From: Toxorhynchites rutilus septentrionalis
Taxonomy: Eukaryota; Arthropoda; Insecta; Diptera; Culicidae
Reading direction: 5' to 3'
DNA length: 64,000 nucleotides
Assembly: GCF_029784135.1 (NCBI RefSeq)
Contig: NC_073744.1
Span: 105,729,266 to 105,793,265 of the forward strand
This document shows, piece by piece, positions 54,085 through 64,000 of the stretch (position 1 is the stretch's first letter; each line of letters starts with the position of its first letter). A program made the translations under genes and the position numbers. The notes beneath the pieces are model-generated. The model searched no databases. It was not told the origin of the DNA and saw nothing but the letters and a program-made list of their open reading frames with translations.

Positions 54085-54771
54085 TCTAATATAAATAGAT
54101 GAACAAGTGTTCTTTTATGCAGAAATCTATGTTTTTAAATAGTGTTCGTAAGTGTATTTGTTAACACCACAGGGCAGTAAACCAAACACAACAGTATATC
54201 CGTAATTGGCGTACCTTAACCTGTTCGCTCTTGCTCCGTATGTCAGTGATATGAGGGGGAAGTAAATAAAAACAAAAACAAAAAAAACAGATAAAACCAG
54301 TAGTGCGAATATGTTTTTTAATCCAAAATATATATTTTTATTAAGGTTCATATGCGAATATGTTATGAACACAAATTTAATTTTATCAGTGAGATAGTAT
54401 CGAAAAAGGGTATATATTGAAGGAAAATTCGAATGAAAAGTTCTTTGGCGACAAAAGGTTCATTCCTCCATTGAATAACCTGAAATAGAAATAAAATTGA
54501 GAATTAATTAACGATCGAAATTGTGTAGAGCAGGAAAAGCCGACGAATAATAAATAAATTAGTGGACGGTATAAAACGGTTGTAGAGTGCAAGAGGGTAA
54601 AGTGGACTACTTCTTGTAAGTTTAAGAGATAGAATTTATTGAATTTGTAAACTAATAAATATAATTATTGCAGTTTGAGCTGCCACAAATCACGGGCTGC
54701 TACCAAAATTTAGTTCAATATCCGAACATTCTCAAAAAGAAGTAAAGAGAATTGGACATCTTCAAATCGCT
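54085..54771 (+). other. Leader/possible LTR region of BEL-2
   Basis: AT-rich sequence upstream of the second BEL gag. A TGTTAACACC start near 54154 could begin an LTR and TTATTGCAG near 54672 resembles the end of BEL leader regions, but no partner LTR lies in the window. A 38-bp I-clade insertion is nested here. Confidence 0.3.
54316..54353 (-). mobile_element. Ultra-short (38-bp) I-clade insertion with 11-bp target duplication
   Basis: GCGAATATGTT occurs at 54305-54315 and 54354-54364. Between them is only the extreme 3' end of the I-clade element: AATCCAAAATATATATTTTT, then ATTAAGGTTCATAT. This is the same end seen at 17340 and 39937. Confidence 0.8.
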
Positions 54772-55340
54772 ATGGCCAATTCTACACCGCCCGTTCTGGA
54801 TCTAACGCAGACTCCATGTGCATCGTGTGGAGAAATTTCAACCGAATATGAGGAGATGATTGGTTGCGATGGTTGCCAACGTTGGTACCATGTCCGTTGT
54901 GTCGAGCCCGATGCGAAAGAGAAAGACACATGGTACTGTGAAGGAGAATCATGTCAACGGTTGAAGAGGAAGACAAATCGCGCTAAGAAAGCTGGTGACG
55001 AATCGGATCACCCGTCAAATCCGACTGTGCGCTTACTCTGGAAAATAAGAAGAAGGCGATGGAAGAGAAGCACAAACGGCTGGAGCAAGAGCTGGAGATG
55101 GAGATGAAAATTGAAAAGAAAGAGATGGAATTCAAACGAGCCATCGAAGGGAAGCGGATGCTGATGGAGAATCAGCTGCGCGAAGACGAAGAAGAACAAA
55201 ATAGAAAGATGCAGGAGGATATTCTGCGACAGCGGAAGGAGCAATTGAAACGAATGGAAATGAGACAGCAGTCGTTTGATCATGAGATGAAGACTATGGA
55301 CGAAGCGATAGCTCGGTTCCAAAAATCCACGGTTAAAGTA

Positions 55341-56641
55341 AAGGGTGTGTCACATCAGATTGCATCACGGAAAAAACGCTGTAGAAATTCGCCTAGTAGA
55401 CCGATCCTTTTGAAAATTTTAGACAGTAAAATAAAAACTATTAAATAACTTTTGGCATTTTCTTTTTAATCATACTTCGAGCCCAAGCCCGTATGCTCGC
55501 ACCTTCCTCTTTACCCTGTCCATAAGGTTCTGTACAACGTCAGGTTGTAGTTTTTTTTTTGAACAGAAATCCATTTTCTCTTGAAGTCCGCCTCCGATTT
55601 GACAACTTTTGGGTTCTTCCGGAGGGCCTGCTTCATAATCGCCCAATATTTCTCTATTGGGCGAAGCTCCGGCGCGTTGGGCGGGTTCATTTCCTTTGGC
55701 ACGAAGGTGACCCCGTTGGCTTCGTACCACTCCAACACGTCCTTTGAATAGTGGCATGAAGCGAGATCCGGGTAGAAGATGGTCGGGCCCTCGTGCTGCT
55801 TCAATAGTGGTAGTAAGCGCTTCTGTAGGCACTCCTTAAGGTAAACCTGCCCGTTTACCGTGCCGGTCATCACGAAGGGGGCGCTCCGCTTTCCGCAAGA
55901 GCAGATCGCTTGCCACACCATGTACTTTTTGGCAAACTTGGATAGTTTCTGCTTGCGAATCTCCTCCGGAACGCTGAATTTGTCCTCTGCGGAGAAGAAC
56001 AACAGGCCCGGCAGCTGACGAAAGTCCACTTTGACGTAGGTTTCGTCGTCCATTACCAGGCAATGCGGCTTCGTCAGCATTTCGGTGTACAGCTTCCGGG
56101 CTTGCGTCTTCCCCACCATGTTTTGCCTTTCGTCGCGGTTAGGAGCCTTCTGAACCTTGTATGTAAGCAGGCCCTACCGCTGCTTGGTCCGCTGGACGAA
56201 TGAACTTGACAAATTCAGCTTATTGGCGACATCCCGGACCGAACTTCTCGGATCACGTCTAAACTGCTTAACTACGCGCTTGTGATCTTTTTCACTGACG
56301 GAGCATCCATTTTTGCCGTTCTTCACCTTCTGGTCGATGGTTAGGTTCTCGAAGTATCGTTTTAGTACTCTGCTGACCGTGGATTGGACGATTCCCAGCA
56401 TCTTACCGATGTCCCGATGTGACAACTCCGGATTCTCGAAATCAGTGTACAAGATTAATTCACGACGCTCTTTTTCGTTCGACGACATTTTTCCAAATTT
56501 ACGAAAATTTGACAGTGAAGCATGGCCAACGTAATCTATACACTCTTATCTGATTATAAAACCAAAGCTGAAGATATAATTCCTAAAAATTAAATTTCTA
56601 CAGCGTTTTTTCCGTGATGCAATTTGATGTGACACACCCTT
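55341..56641 (-). mobile_element. DD37E transposon, family a, complete (copy c)
   Basis: 1301 bp with inverted ends AAGGGTGTGTCACATCARAT between two TA dinucleotides (55339-55340 and 56642-56643), inserted in BEL-2 gag. The transposase starts at 56488 (MSSNEKERRELILYTDFENP). There is a TAG at about 56176 where the 27-kb copy has Glu. Catalytic regions are VMDDETYVKVDFRQLPG, FYPDLASCHYS and ELRPIEKYW. A ten-base A-run near 55551-55560 shifts the frame before the C-terminus VRAYGLGLEV. Inactive, but both ends are intact and could be mobilised in trans. Confidence 0.9.
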
Positions 56642-57090
56642 TATCAACAACTAAACAGGTTGATGCCGGTGAAGGAACATCTGGGGAGCAGAAGAAAGTA
56701 CCTAGCGCGAAGGTCGAGAAATTAACGAATGAAAATTTGCTGAAATTGGAAGCTGCTCAAGATGGAAATGTGGATAAAAATGGCGACATTGAAAATGATT
56801 CCGATGATGAATCAGAAGACGAATCGGAGGATACATCCGATAACAGTTCGGAGAAAAGTAAAGAAACGAAAACGAGTGAAATCACGAAGAACGCCGACCG
56901 GTTAAGCCAACACGGGCAGGAGCAGGTACGTGCCGCACCCACCAAAACACAGTTGGCAGCGAGAAGTGGAGTGAGTAAAAAGTTACCCATGTTCTCAGGG
57001 AAGCCAGAAGACTGGCCGTTATTTTACGTAATGTACCAGGCATCCACTGAGGCCTGTGGATATTCAGATATCGAGAATCTTGTAAGGCTT
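55341..57090. repeat. Left arm of a 1750-bp inverted duplication
   Basis: Contains a complete DD37E transposon (minus) plus 447 bp of BEL-2 gag. Its mirror image is 57359-59108. The arms have equal length by coordinates. I noticed about five substitutions and no indel, and the arm ends exactly at the transposon end plus TA. Confidence 0.9.
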
Positions 57091-57358
57091 CAAGAATGTC
57101 TAAAAGGCCAAGCCCTTAAGATGGTTCGCAGACAGCTTCTTCTACCGAAATCAGTCCCGAGAGTTATAGAAAGGCTGCGCCAATTGTACGGTCGTCCGGA
57201 GCAATTGCTGCAGAGTCATCTGGAGACGGTTCACAGATTGGAACCACCGAAAACTGGCAAGCTAGCTACATTCATCCCTTTCGGAACGGCAGTAGAGCAG
57301 CTGTGCGAGCACCTGGAGGCAGCGGATCTCAAACAGCACTTGGTAAATCCTTTGCTTC

Positions 57359-59108
57359 AAGCCTTACAAGATTCTCGATATCTGAATATCCACAGGCCTC
57401 AGTGGATGCCTGGTACATTACGTAAAATAACGGCCAGTCTTCTGGCTTCCCTGAGAACATGGGTAACTTTTTACTCACTCCACTTCTCGCTGCCAACTGT
57501 GTTTTGGTGGGTGCGGCACGTACCTGCTCCTGCCCGTGTTGGCTTAACCGGTCGGCGTTCTTCGTGATTTCACTCGTTTTCGTTTCTTTACTTTTCTCCG
57601 AACTGTTATCGGATGTATCCTCCGATTCGTCTTCTGATTCATCATCGGAATCATTTTCAATGTCGCCATTTTTATCCACATTTCCATCTTGAGCAGCTTC
57701 CAATTTCAGCAAATTTTCATTCGTTAATTTCTCGACCTTCGCGCTAGGTACTTTCTTCTGCTCCCCAGATGTTCCTTCACCGGCATCAACCTGTTTAGTT
57801 GTTGATAAAGGGTGTGTCACATCAAATTGCATCACGGAAAAAACGCTGTAGAAATTTAATTTTTAGGAATTATATCTTCAGCTTTGGTTTTATAATCAGA
57901 TAAGAGTGTATAGATTACGTTGGCCATGCTTCACTGTCAAATTTTCGTAAATTTGGAAAAATGTCGTCGAACGAAAAAGAGCGTCGTGAATTAATCTTGT
58001 ACACTGATTTCGAGAATCCGGAGTTGTCACATCGGGACATCGGTAAGATGCTGGGAATCGTCCAATCCACGGTCAGCAGAGTACTAAAACGATACTTCGA
58101 GAACCTAACCATCGACCAGAAGGTGAAGAACGGCAAAAATGGATGCTCCGTCAGTGAAAAAGATCACAAGCGCGTAGTTAAGCAGTTTAGACGTGATCCG
58201 AGAAGTTCGGTCCGGGATGTCGCCAATAAGTTGAATTTGTCAAGTTCATTCGTCCAGCGGACCAAGCAGCGGTAGGGCCTGCTTACATACAAGGTTCAGA
58301 AGGCTTCTAACCGCGACGAAAGGCAAAACATGGTGGGGAAGACGCAAGCCCGGAAGCTGTACACCGAAATGCTGACGAAGCCGCATTGCCTGGTAATGGA
58401 CGACGAAACCTACGTCAAAGTGGACTTTTGTCAGCTGCCGGGCCTGTTGTTCTTCTCCGCAGAGGACAAATTCAGCGTTCCGGAGGAGATTCGCAAGCAG
58501 AAACTATCCAAGTTTGCCAAAAAGTACATGGTGTGGCAAGCGATCTGCTCTTGCGGAAAGCGGAGCGCCCCCTTCGTGATGACCGGCACGGTAAACGGGC
58601 AGGTTTACCTTAAGGAGTGCCTACAGAAGCGCTTACTACCACTATTGAAGCAGCACGAGGGCCCGACCATCTTCTACCCGGATCTCGCTTCGTGCCACTA
58701 TTCAAAGGACGTGTTGGAGTGGTACGAAGCCAACGGGGTCACCTTCATGCCAAAGGAAATGAACCCGCCCAACGCGCCGGAGCTTCGCCCAATAGAGAAA
58801 TATTGGGCGATTATGAAGCAGGCCCTCCGGAAGAACCCAAAAGTTGTCAAATCGGAGGCGGACTTCAAGAGAAAATGGATTTCTGTTCAAAAAAAAAACT
58901 ACAACCTGACGTTGTACAGAACCTTATGGACAGGGTAAAGAGGAAGGTGCGAGCATACGGGCTTGGGCTCGAAGTATGATTAAAAAGAAAATGCCAAAAG
59001 TTATTTAATAGTTTTTATTTTACTGTCTAAAATTTTCAAAAGGATCGGTCTACTGGGCGAATTTCTACAGCGTTTTTTCCGTGATGCAATCTGATGTGAC
59101 ACACCCTT
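57359..59108. repeat. Right arm of the 1750-bp inverted duplication
   Basis: Mirror copy of 55341-57090, separated from it by 268 bp of single-copy gag (57091-57358). The outer edge is the transposon end followed by TACAACAACAAG, i.e. gag sequence continuing from 57360. The whole arm is therefore an insertion into gag. Confidence 0.9.
57808..59108 (+). mobile_element. DD37E transposon, family a, complete (copy d)
   Basis: 1301 bp, TA on both sides (57806-57807 and 59109-59110). It carries the same TAG and the same ten-base A-run frameshift as copy c, so the duplication happened after both defects arose. It differs by Arg-to-Cys in VDFCQLPG and Val-to-Met in FMPKEMN. Confidence 0.9.
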
Positions 59109-60605
59109 TACAACAACAAGCGTGAGTTGGTGCGCTTCAAGCGAGGAAAGAAAAAGGTTACGCTCAGGACATTCACCGATTTCCTTTCCGAAATAGTCTC
59201 GGAGGCCTGCGAGGCGAATGTCAATATGGAACTTACCAAAAAACAGGAAGTGGGTTATATCTGTGGTATAACCGCAAAGGTGACGTAGGACTATGTTTGA
59301 TTTAGTGATCATTTGTTTTTAGTTGGTTCTGAATAAATTCTGAATGAATGAATAAATGAATATCTGGGGGACTTCGAAAACGAGAGCGTTACGTTGAAGG
59401 CACAATATTCAGCAAAAAAAAAGCAATCACACGAAAGTTGTATAATACTTAATACATTGTTTGTATTGTGATATGATTTGTATTCCATTTCCAATAGACA
59501 AAATAACTGTTGCATCAAATCAGTCTACATATTTTTTGCGTTCGCTCATCCTTTCTCACAACATCCATTTCTCGTTTGAGAAATTGTTGAGCAAACATCG
59601 TTTGCCAGTGCGCGTAGAACGGGAATTACTTCTTAGGATTCATTGCAGCTCTAATAAATTGCCGAAAGACGTGGTCTACGTTAATCGCACTTGATTGAAA
59701 AATCACAAAACCAAATGTATTTGGTCGCAGTATTATATGGATAGAAAACATAATAAACTTTTTCGCTTGAATGTAATTTTCAATTCCAAGGGAATGAATG
59801 AATGCGTTTCAGGTCAAGTCATGCCAGGTAGTGAATCCCTCGATCCCTCGCCATTCAGCTCGTTCAGTAACGATGTTGGCTTGTCGATGTCCTCACGAAA
59901 AATGAATGCGTCTCACCACCAGAATATCGCTTAAGTATGCTTTTTGTACGTGATTGAATCGAGAGAAGGTGTGGTTTACGATGGCAAATTGGAAGGCAAA
60001 CTAGAGGGGAATGAACTCTCTGAGTTTGGAACTTTCAGCGACTGAGCAATCGATTGAAAATTATATAATTTTCGCGATACGAAACATTTTCCGTTGCGCG
60101 TACATACAATATTGGATACGAAAATTTTCTACTGATGGGGAAGATTAATTTTTAGAAGCTTTCCTGTTAATTCCGATTGATTGAAAAATCACAAAACCAA
60201 ATGTATTTGGTTGCAGTGTTATATGGATAGAAAACATTACAATAAACTCTTTCGCATCAATGTATTTTTCAATTCCCAGGGGAACTGACAGAGTATTTTT
60301 CAGCAACGATTAGTTCTTTCCCGATTTTCCTCGATATTCGAAGCCCACCAGTGGTTAATATAAGACGATAACCACCTGTTAATAGCATTTGATTGAAAAA
60401 TATTTGATCGCAGTGTTATATGGTTAGAAAACATTAAAATAAACTCTTTCGCATGAATGTATTTTTCAATTCCCAGGGAACTGGCAGATTATTTTTTTTC
60501 AGCAACGATTAGATCTTTCCGGAATTTTCTCGATGATGAATGGCATCCAAACGAATATACTCCTTTCAGTTTGGCCTGTAAAAAACCTTTCCGAACTCTA
60601 ATCCA

Positions 60606-60996
60606 TCAAATTTGGAGCCCTGAAAAGAGCCGTTGATTATATGCTAAGCTCATATAACACGCTCTCCTTGGATTCGACGGGCCAGCTGAATGTCCTTGGG
60701 CATGATGTGACGCGTTTTGCGTGGATAGCACACAAATTGGTATCTTCGAATAGGCTTCCTGCAGCGTCATTACCGCGGAACTTTGGAAGCGCAAATCGGT
60801 TTTGAAGTCCTGAGCAATTACACGAACCAAATGCTGCAAAGGTAGCTTGCGGATCAGTAATTCGGTCGACTTCTGACAGCGACGAATTTCACGCAAAGTT
60901 CCCGGTCGATAGCGATGTAGCTTTTTAACACACTTCCTGCGACTGGTGCGCTTATTCGAGCTGCTTTCGTGGTGCCTTACCATCGAAAGACTAACG
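60606..60996 (-). pseudogene. H3: Histone H3 pseudogene 1 with stem-loop
   Basis: On the minus strand the N-terminal ARKS-type segment is shifted out of frame. Then [40 protein letters not shown] and [20 protein letters not shown] match the H3 core; VA of PGTVALRE is missing. A deletion and shift then affect the [14 protein letters not shown] region. A 3' stem-loop GGCTCTTTTCAGGGCT lies at 60631-60616. There are no introns. H3 is a core nucleosome protein; this copy cannot encode one. Confidence 0.85.
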
Positions 60997-61350
60997 AGCT
61001 GTCTGTTTGGTCCCTCAACAAACGTGTCCTCACTATCAGGAATCGCAATTAGCGAAAATCGTGATGTCGATTATAATTCGATACCGATAGGTGCCATGGG
61101 TATGGATTTCATAATGAAGAATATGAAATATATGACATGATGTAGTGAATATATCCCCATATCGAAGAAATCGCTTTGATGAAACTGTTTGCCGTTTGTC
61201 GTTTTTAATTGTTTGGAAAAGGCATTATTTTTGCTGAGTAAATTCCAAGAAAAAATCCATTCCTTCTTTAAGCGTGATTCATTCTGCTTCGGATCAACGG
61301 AACAGTATGATAATCATTTCATACAAAAGATAAAGTGTGCAAGAGTTATA

Positions 61351-61762
61351 CAGGGTGGGCCATTTAAAGTGGAAGATTAATATCGAAAAACGGCGATTAT
61401 GACTGGGCACCGAGATCACCTGATTTGACGCCTCCTGACTTTTTTTTTTTATGGGGATATTTAAAATCCAAGGTATACACTGGTAAACCAAAGACCCTGG
61501 CTGCGCTGAATAACAATATCCGACAAGAAATTGCTGCCATATCGGCCGAAACATTGGGCAAAGTGATGGAAAATGCCGAAAAAAGGGCACATTTTGCGGT
61601 CAAGGCCAGAGGCGGTCATTTACGAGATATCATAATCAAAAAGTAGTTAGAACAAATCTCCTTGGGCCAAAATAAATGAATTTCAAAAAAAAAATTTAAT
61701 ATTCCACTTCTTTACTTTGCTATTGCAAAAACAAATCCTTCCACTTTAAATGGCCCACCCTG
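61351..61762 (+). mobile_element. 412-bp mariner-like deletion derivative with perfect inverted ends
   Basis: CAGGGTGGGCCATTTAAAGT, then GGAAG, at both ends, inverted, flanked by TA (61349-61350 and 61763-61764). It keeps only the transposase C-terminus: DLTPPDFFFLWGYLKSKVYT, then GKPKTLAALNNNIRQEIAAI, ending IIIKK near 61646. The DDE core is deleted. Same family as the fragment at 53.8-54.1 kb. Confidence 0.8.
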
Positions 61763-61991
61763 TATATTGACTCGAAAAATTGTTTCAATAGCTTAATAAT
61801 AGCTTCGAAAACAGGTTATTGAAATCATTCGTATCCGTATGTAGCGCGCCCTCTTGGAAACCCATTAATCTTATTGGAATGTGAGATGGGAAAGCTCATA
61901 TTCACGTCTATGCATTATGCTCTACTCTTCCAATTAATTTCGTTTTTGCAGGCCGAACTGAAAAATTTTCAGTCGAGTTAGTTCTCTTTTA

Positions 61992-62231
61992 CAGTAATGT
62001 TTTTGAATCCGAACGCTTTTTAATCCGGACACTTTGCATTACATTCAATATCATATCACAGCCATAACATTTTTTCATGTTGAATTTATGCGATTAATAG
62101 TTACTAATATAGTTACTGATAGTTACTTGATAGTTACTTATCAATCGTATTCATTCAACATTCACAAAATGTTGTGGCTGCGGTATGATATTAAATGTAA
62201 CGCAAAGTGTCCGGATTCAAATACATTACTG
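61992..62231. mobile_element. 240-bp palindromic MITE with TA target
   Basis: Starts CAGTAATGTTTTTGAATCCG and ends with the complement CGGATTCAAATACATTACTG. The two halves are complementary for about 80 bp (AATCCGGACACTTTGCRTTA, CATTYAATATCATA). TA lies on both sides (61990-61991 and 62232-62233). CAGT ends plus TA fit Tc1/mariner-pogo derivatives. No coding capacity. Confidence 0.75.
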
Positions 62232-62394
62232 TATACTTACTTCGATGTTATTCGTTTCTCTCTCAGGCCAAACTACGAATATAATAAAGAGAGTGGGGTT
62301 TTCATTTTATACTTTTATGGTTTATAATATGATGCTTCCTTTGCTTTCGTTCATTTCTTATTCTACTCTCGCACCGTGAGGACTCGTTTCATCG

Positions 62395-62795
62395 GGACCA
62401 AGCAGACAGCTCGTTAGTCTTTCGGTGGTAAGGGACCACGAAAGCAGCTCGGATAAGCGCACCAGTCGCAGGAAGTGTGTTAAAAAGCCACATCGCTATC
62501 GACCGGGAACTTTGCGTGAAATTCATCGCTATCAGAATTCGACCGAATTGCTGATCCGCAATCTACCTTTGCAGTATTTGGTTCATGGAATTGCTCAGGA
62601 CTTCAAAACCGACTTGCGCTTCCAAACTTCCGCGGTTATGACGCTGCAGGAAGCCTATTCGAAGATACCAATTTGTGTGCTATCCATGCAAAACGCGTCA
62701 CATCATTCCCAAGGACATCCAGCTGGCCCATCGTATCTCCAAGGAGAGCGTGCTATATTAGCTTAGCATATAATCAACAGCCCTTTTCAGGGCTC
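62395..62795 (+). pseudogene. H3: Histone H3 pseudogene 2 with stem-loop
   Basis: Begins near 62395 with GTKQTAR, a TAG in place of Lys9, then [12 protein letters not shown]. It shifts frame to [40 protein letters not shown] and [33 protein letters not shown] is in another frame, ending GERA near 62752. Stem-loop AGCCCTTTTCAGGGCT at 62779-62794 is a perfect six-pair stem. It shares the TAG and the PGTLRE deletion with pseudogene 1, so one was copied from the other (or both from one defective source) in inverted orientation. Confidence 0.85.
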
Positions 62796-63882
62796 CAAAT
62801 TTGATGGATTAGAGTTCAGAAAAGTTTTTTACAGGCCGAACTGAAATGAGCATTCAGCGAAAATCGTGGTGTCGATGATAATTCGATACCGATAGGGGCC
62901 ATGGATATGGATTTGATAGTGAAGAATATGAAATACATGACATGGTGTAGTAAATATTTCCCCATATCACTTTGATGAAACTGCATTATAAAATTATTTG
63001 TGTACGAATGCCGCAATCGATAGTCGACTCTAATTTGCGTTAGGTAATTTCCTCGGAGGACTCGATTCCTCCTTTGAGCATTAATAATCTCTTTCTGGCA
63101 ATACGAAGTGGTATGAATCACATTATTCAAAAGATAAAATGAAGATGTTTTCTGCCAATTTCCTTCAACCAACCAACATCTCTTTCTCCCGTTTGTCGTT
63201 ATTGCTTTCGCTAATCCTTTCTCACAACACCCACTTCTCGTTTGAGAAATTGTTGAGTAAACATCGTTTACCAGTGCGCGTAGAGCGGGAATTCCTTAAG
63301 ATTCATTGCACCTCTAATAAATTTCCGAAAGACGTGGTCTTACTTTGATCGCACTTGATTGAAAAATCCAAAACGAAATGTATTTGGTCGCAGCATTATA
63401 TGAGTAGAAAGCAAATAATCGCTCGAAAATTACATGATTTTCGCGATGTGGAAAATTTTCCGTTACATCCAACATTGGATACGAAAATTATCTACTGATG
63501 GGGAAAAATAATATTCAGAAGCTTTCTTGTCAATTGCGATTGATTGAAAAATCACAAAACCAAATGTTTTTGGTTGCAGTGTTGTATGGATAGAAAACAT
63601 TAAGATAAACTCTTTCGCATCAATGTATTTTTCAATTCCCAGAGGAACTGGTAGATCATTTTTCAGCAACGATGATAGCAACGAGGGTTCCGCGCATGTA
63701 TGTGTGTGTGGCGGCTGCTCCGATGTTTCAAGCGGAACCGTGGCATCACTCTCCTCCTGATGGATTCCCTTCTGACCTAAGGTGCACAAACAGGCTCATG
63801 GTGACACCGTTCATCAGCGCTTTCAAGATAAACGAAGTTAGCTTCACCACAACAGCGACAACATGCTCCAATCGCTGTTCAA

Positions 63883-63933
63883 TTATGACTGAGTGGGTTT
63901 ACAAGCGGCGCTCGCTTATATACCGATTGGTGA
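63883..63933 (-). promoter_or_regulatory. Core-promoter-like module in copy D
   Basis: On the minus strand: CACCAATCGG, TATATAAGCGAG and CACTCAGTC, at the same spacing as in copies A and C. The downstream minus-strand frame 63789-63463 has no recognised product. Confidence 0.4.
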
Positions 63934-64000
63934 TTTCAATAGCCTGTTTTGAAAGCAATTTTAAGGCTATTGAAACAAGTTTTTGGGTGAAAAAGTAACA

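Larger units (their letters stand above)
54772..59246 (+). pseudogene. gag: BEL-2 gag with N-terminal PHD finger and coiled coil, interrupted
   Basis: 54772 starts MANSTPPVLDLTQTP, then a PHD-type finger CASCGE, IGCDGCQRWYHVRC and WYCEGESC (residues 16-62). After a frameshift near 55050 a long coiled coil follows: KHKRLEQELEMEMKIEKKEM. At 55340 a DD37E transposon interrupts. Gag resumes at 56644 in phase (STTKQVDAGEGTSGEQ) with an acidic Ser/Asp/Glu region and the BEL core LPMFSGKPEDWPLFYVMYQA. It reaches HLVNPLLQ at 57360, is interrupted by the inverted duplication, and continues at 59111 with NNKRELVRFKRGKKKVTLRT until Helentron-like copy D starts at about 59247. No pol is visible in the window. 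Confidence 0.8.
59247..64000 (-). mobile_element. Helentron-like family copy D carrying two histone H3 pseudogenes (runs off the window)
   Basis: The hairpin GGTTATATC...GGTATAACC is at 59253-59273, then CGCAAAGGTGACGTAGGACT. The flanking CAAAAAACAGGAAGTGGG also flanks copy A. The left 170 bp, the ~150-bp module (59740, 60220, 60420, 63600) and the right part (63700-64000) follow copy A closely. The opposite end should lie about 170 bp beyond the window. Between the shared flanks is extra cargo: two inverted H3 pseudogenes and two DNA-transposon derivatives. It inserted in BEL-2 gag. Confidence 0.6.

Noticed and set aside
56614..57567. 317-codon ORF read as a separate gene starting MMQFDVTHPLSTTK
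   Set aside because: Its first residues come from the transposon end; the rest is BEL-2 gag running into the inverted arm. It is an artefact of the insertions.
57329..57835. Minus-strand 168-codon ORF as a second BEL gene
   Set aside because: It is the mirror copy of the gag segment in the inverted duplication.
60606..62766. Functional histone H3 genes
   Set aside because: Both have internal deletions, frameshifts and a stop at the Lys9 position.
63463..63789. 108-codon minus-strand ORF in copy D
   Set aside because: Starts at an arbitrary Met within a repeat module and is not maintained in copy A.
14785..64000. Family A-H as classical Helitrons
   Set aside because: A CTAG-like end is seen only beside copy C, and the other copies do not end CTRR-T. 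Inverted subterminal motifs and T-run targets fit Helentrons better.

Overview
This window is eukaryotic, AT-rich transposon-on-transposon DNA. I see no intact host gene and no rRNA, functional tRNA or CRISPR array. The element mix points to a culicine mosquito, most likely Aedes: DD37E Tc1/mariner-type transposases, an RNase H-bearing I-clade LINE, CR1-type LINEs, BEL/Pao, Ty1/copia and Ty3/gypsy elements, and a tRNA-derived SINE. The species is an inference. Nearly every coding region carries frameshifts or stops; the clearest exception is ORF1 of an I-clade element (21541-22935).

Layout. 1-5.5 kb: two Ty3/gypsy elements on the minus strand. 6.2-10.3 kb: an RNase H LINE (+). 11.4-14.7 kb: a CR1-type LINE (+). 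14.8-16.9 kb: copy A of a repeat family that I argue is a Helentron-like rolling-circle element. 17.3-23.5 kb: a full-length I-clade LINE (-) bounded by a 12-bp target duplication. 23.5-28.3 kb: Tc1/mariner debris, a SINE, a CR1 fragment (-) and Helentron-like copy G. 28.4-33.3 kb: a CR1 fragment (+) split by a pogo-type element and a DD37E element that abut at one shared TA. 33.6-35.3 kb: a Tc1-like gene split by Helentron-like copy C. 35.8-43.4 kb: a BEL/Pao element with both LTRs. 44.0-46.9 kb: Helentron-like copies H and E; E carries a histone H2A pseudogene. 47.9-53.7 kb: a CR1/jockey fragment (-) split by a copia element. 54.8-59.2 kb: a second BEL gag holding a 1750-bp inverted duplication. 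59.2 kb to the end: Helentron-like copy D, with two inverted histone H3 pseudogenes.

The main find is the Helentron-like family: seven copies with at least one recognisable end plus one partial copy. Each end carries the subterminal motif TGACGTAGGACTAC in inverted orientation. One end adds a hairpin outside the motif. Several copies have ~107-bp internal tandem repeats, and the copies sit in A/T-homopolymer runs. Copies E and D contain histone genes with histone-type 3' stem-loops, which fits host gene capture.

The window also records retrotransposition and transposition mechanics. One I-clade lineage left four insertions (about 6.1 kb, 1030 bp, 387 bp and 38 bp), each with its own target duplication. 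A DD37E transposon marks the outer ends of a near-perfect inverted duplication.
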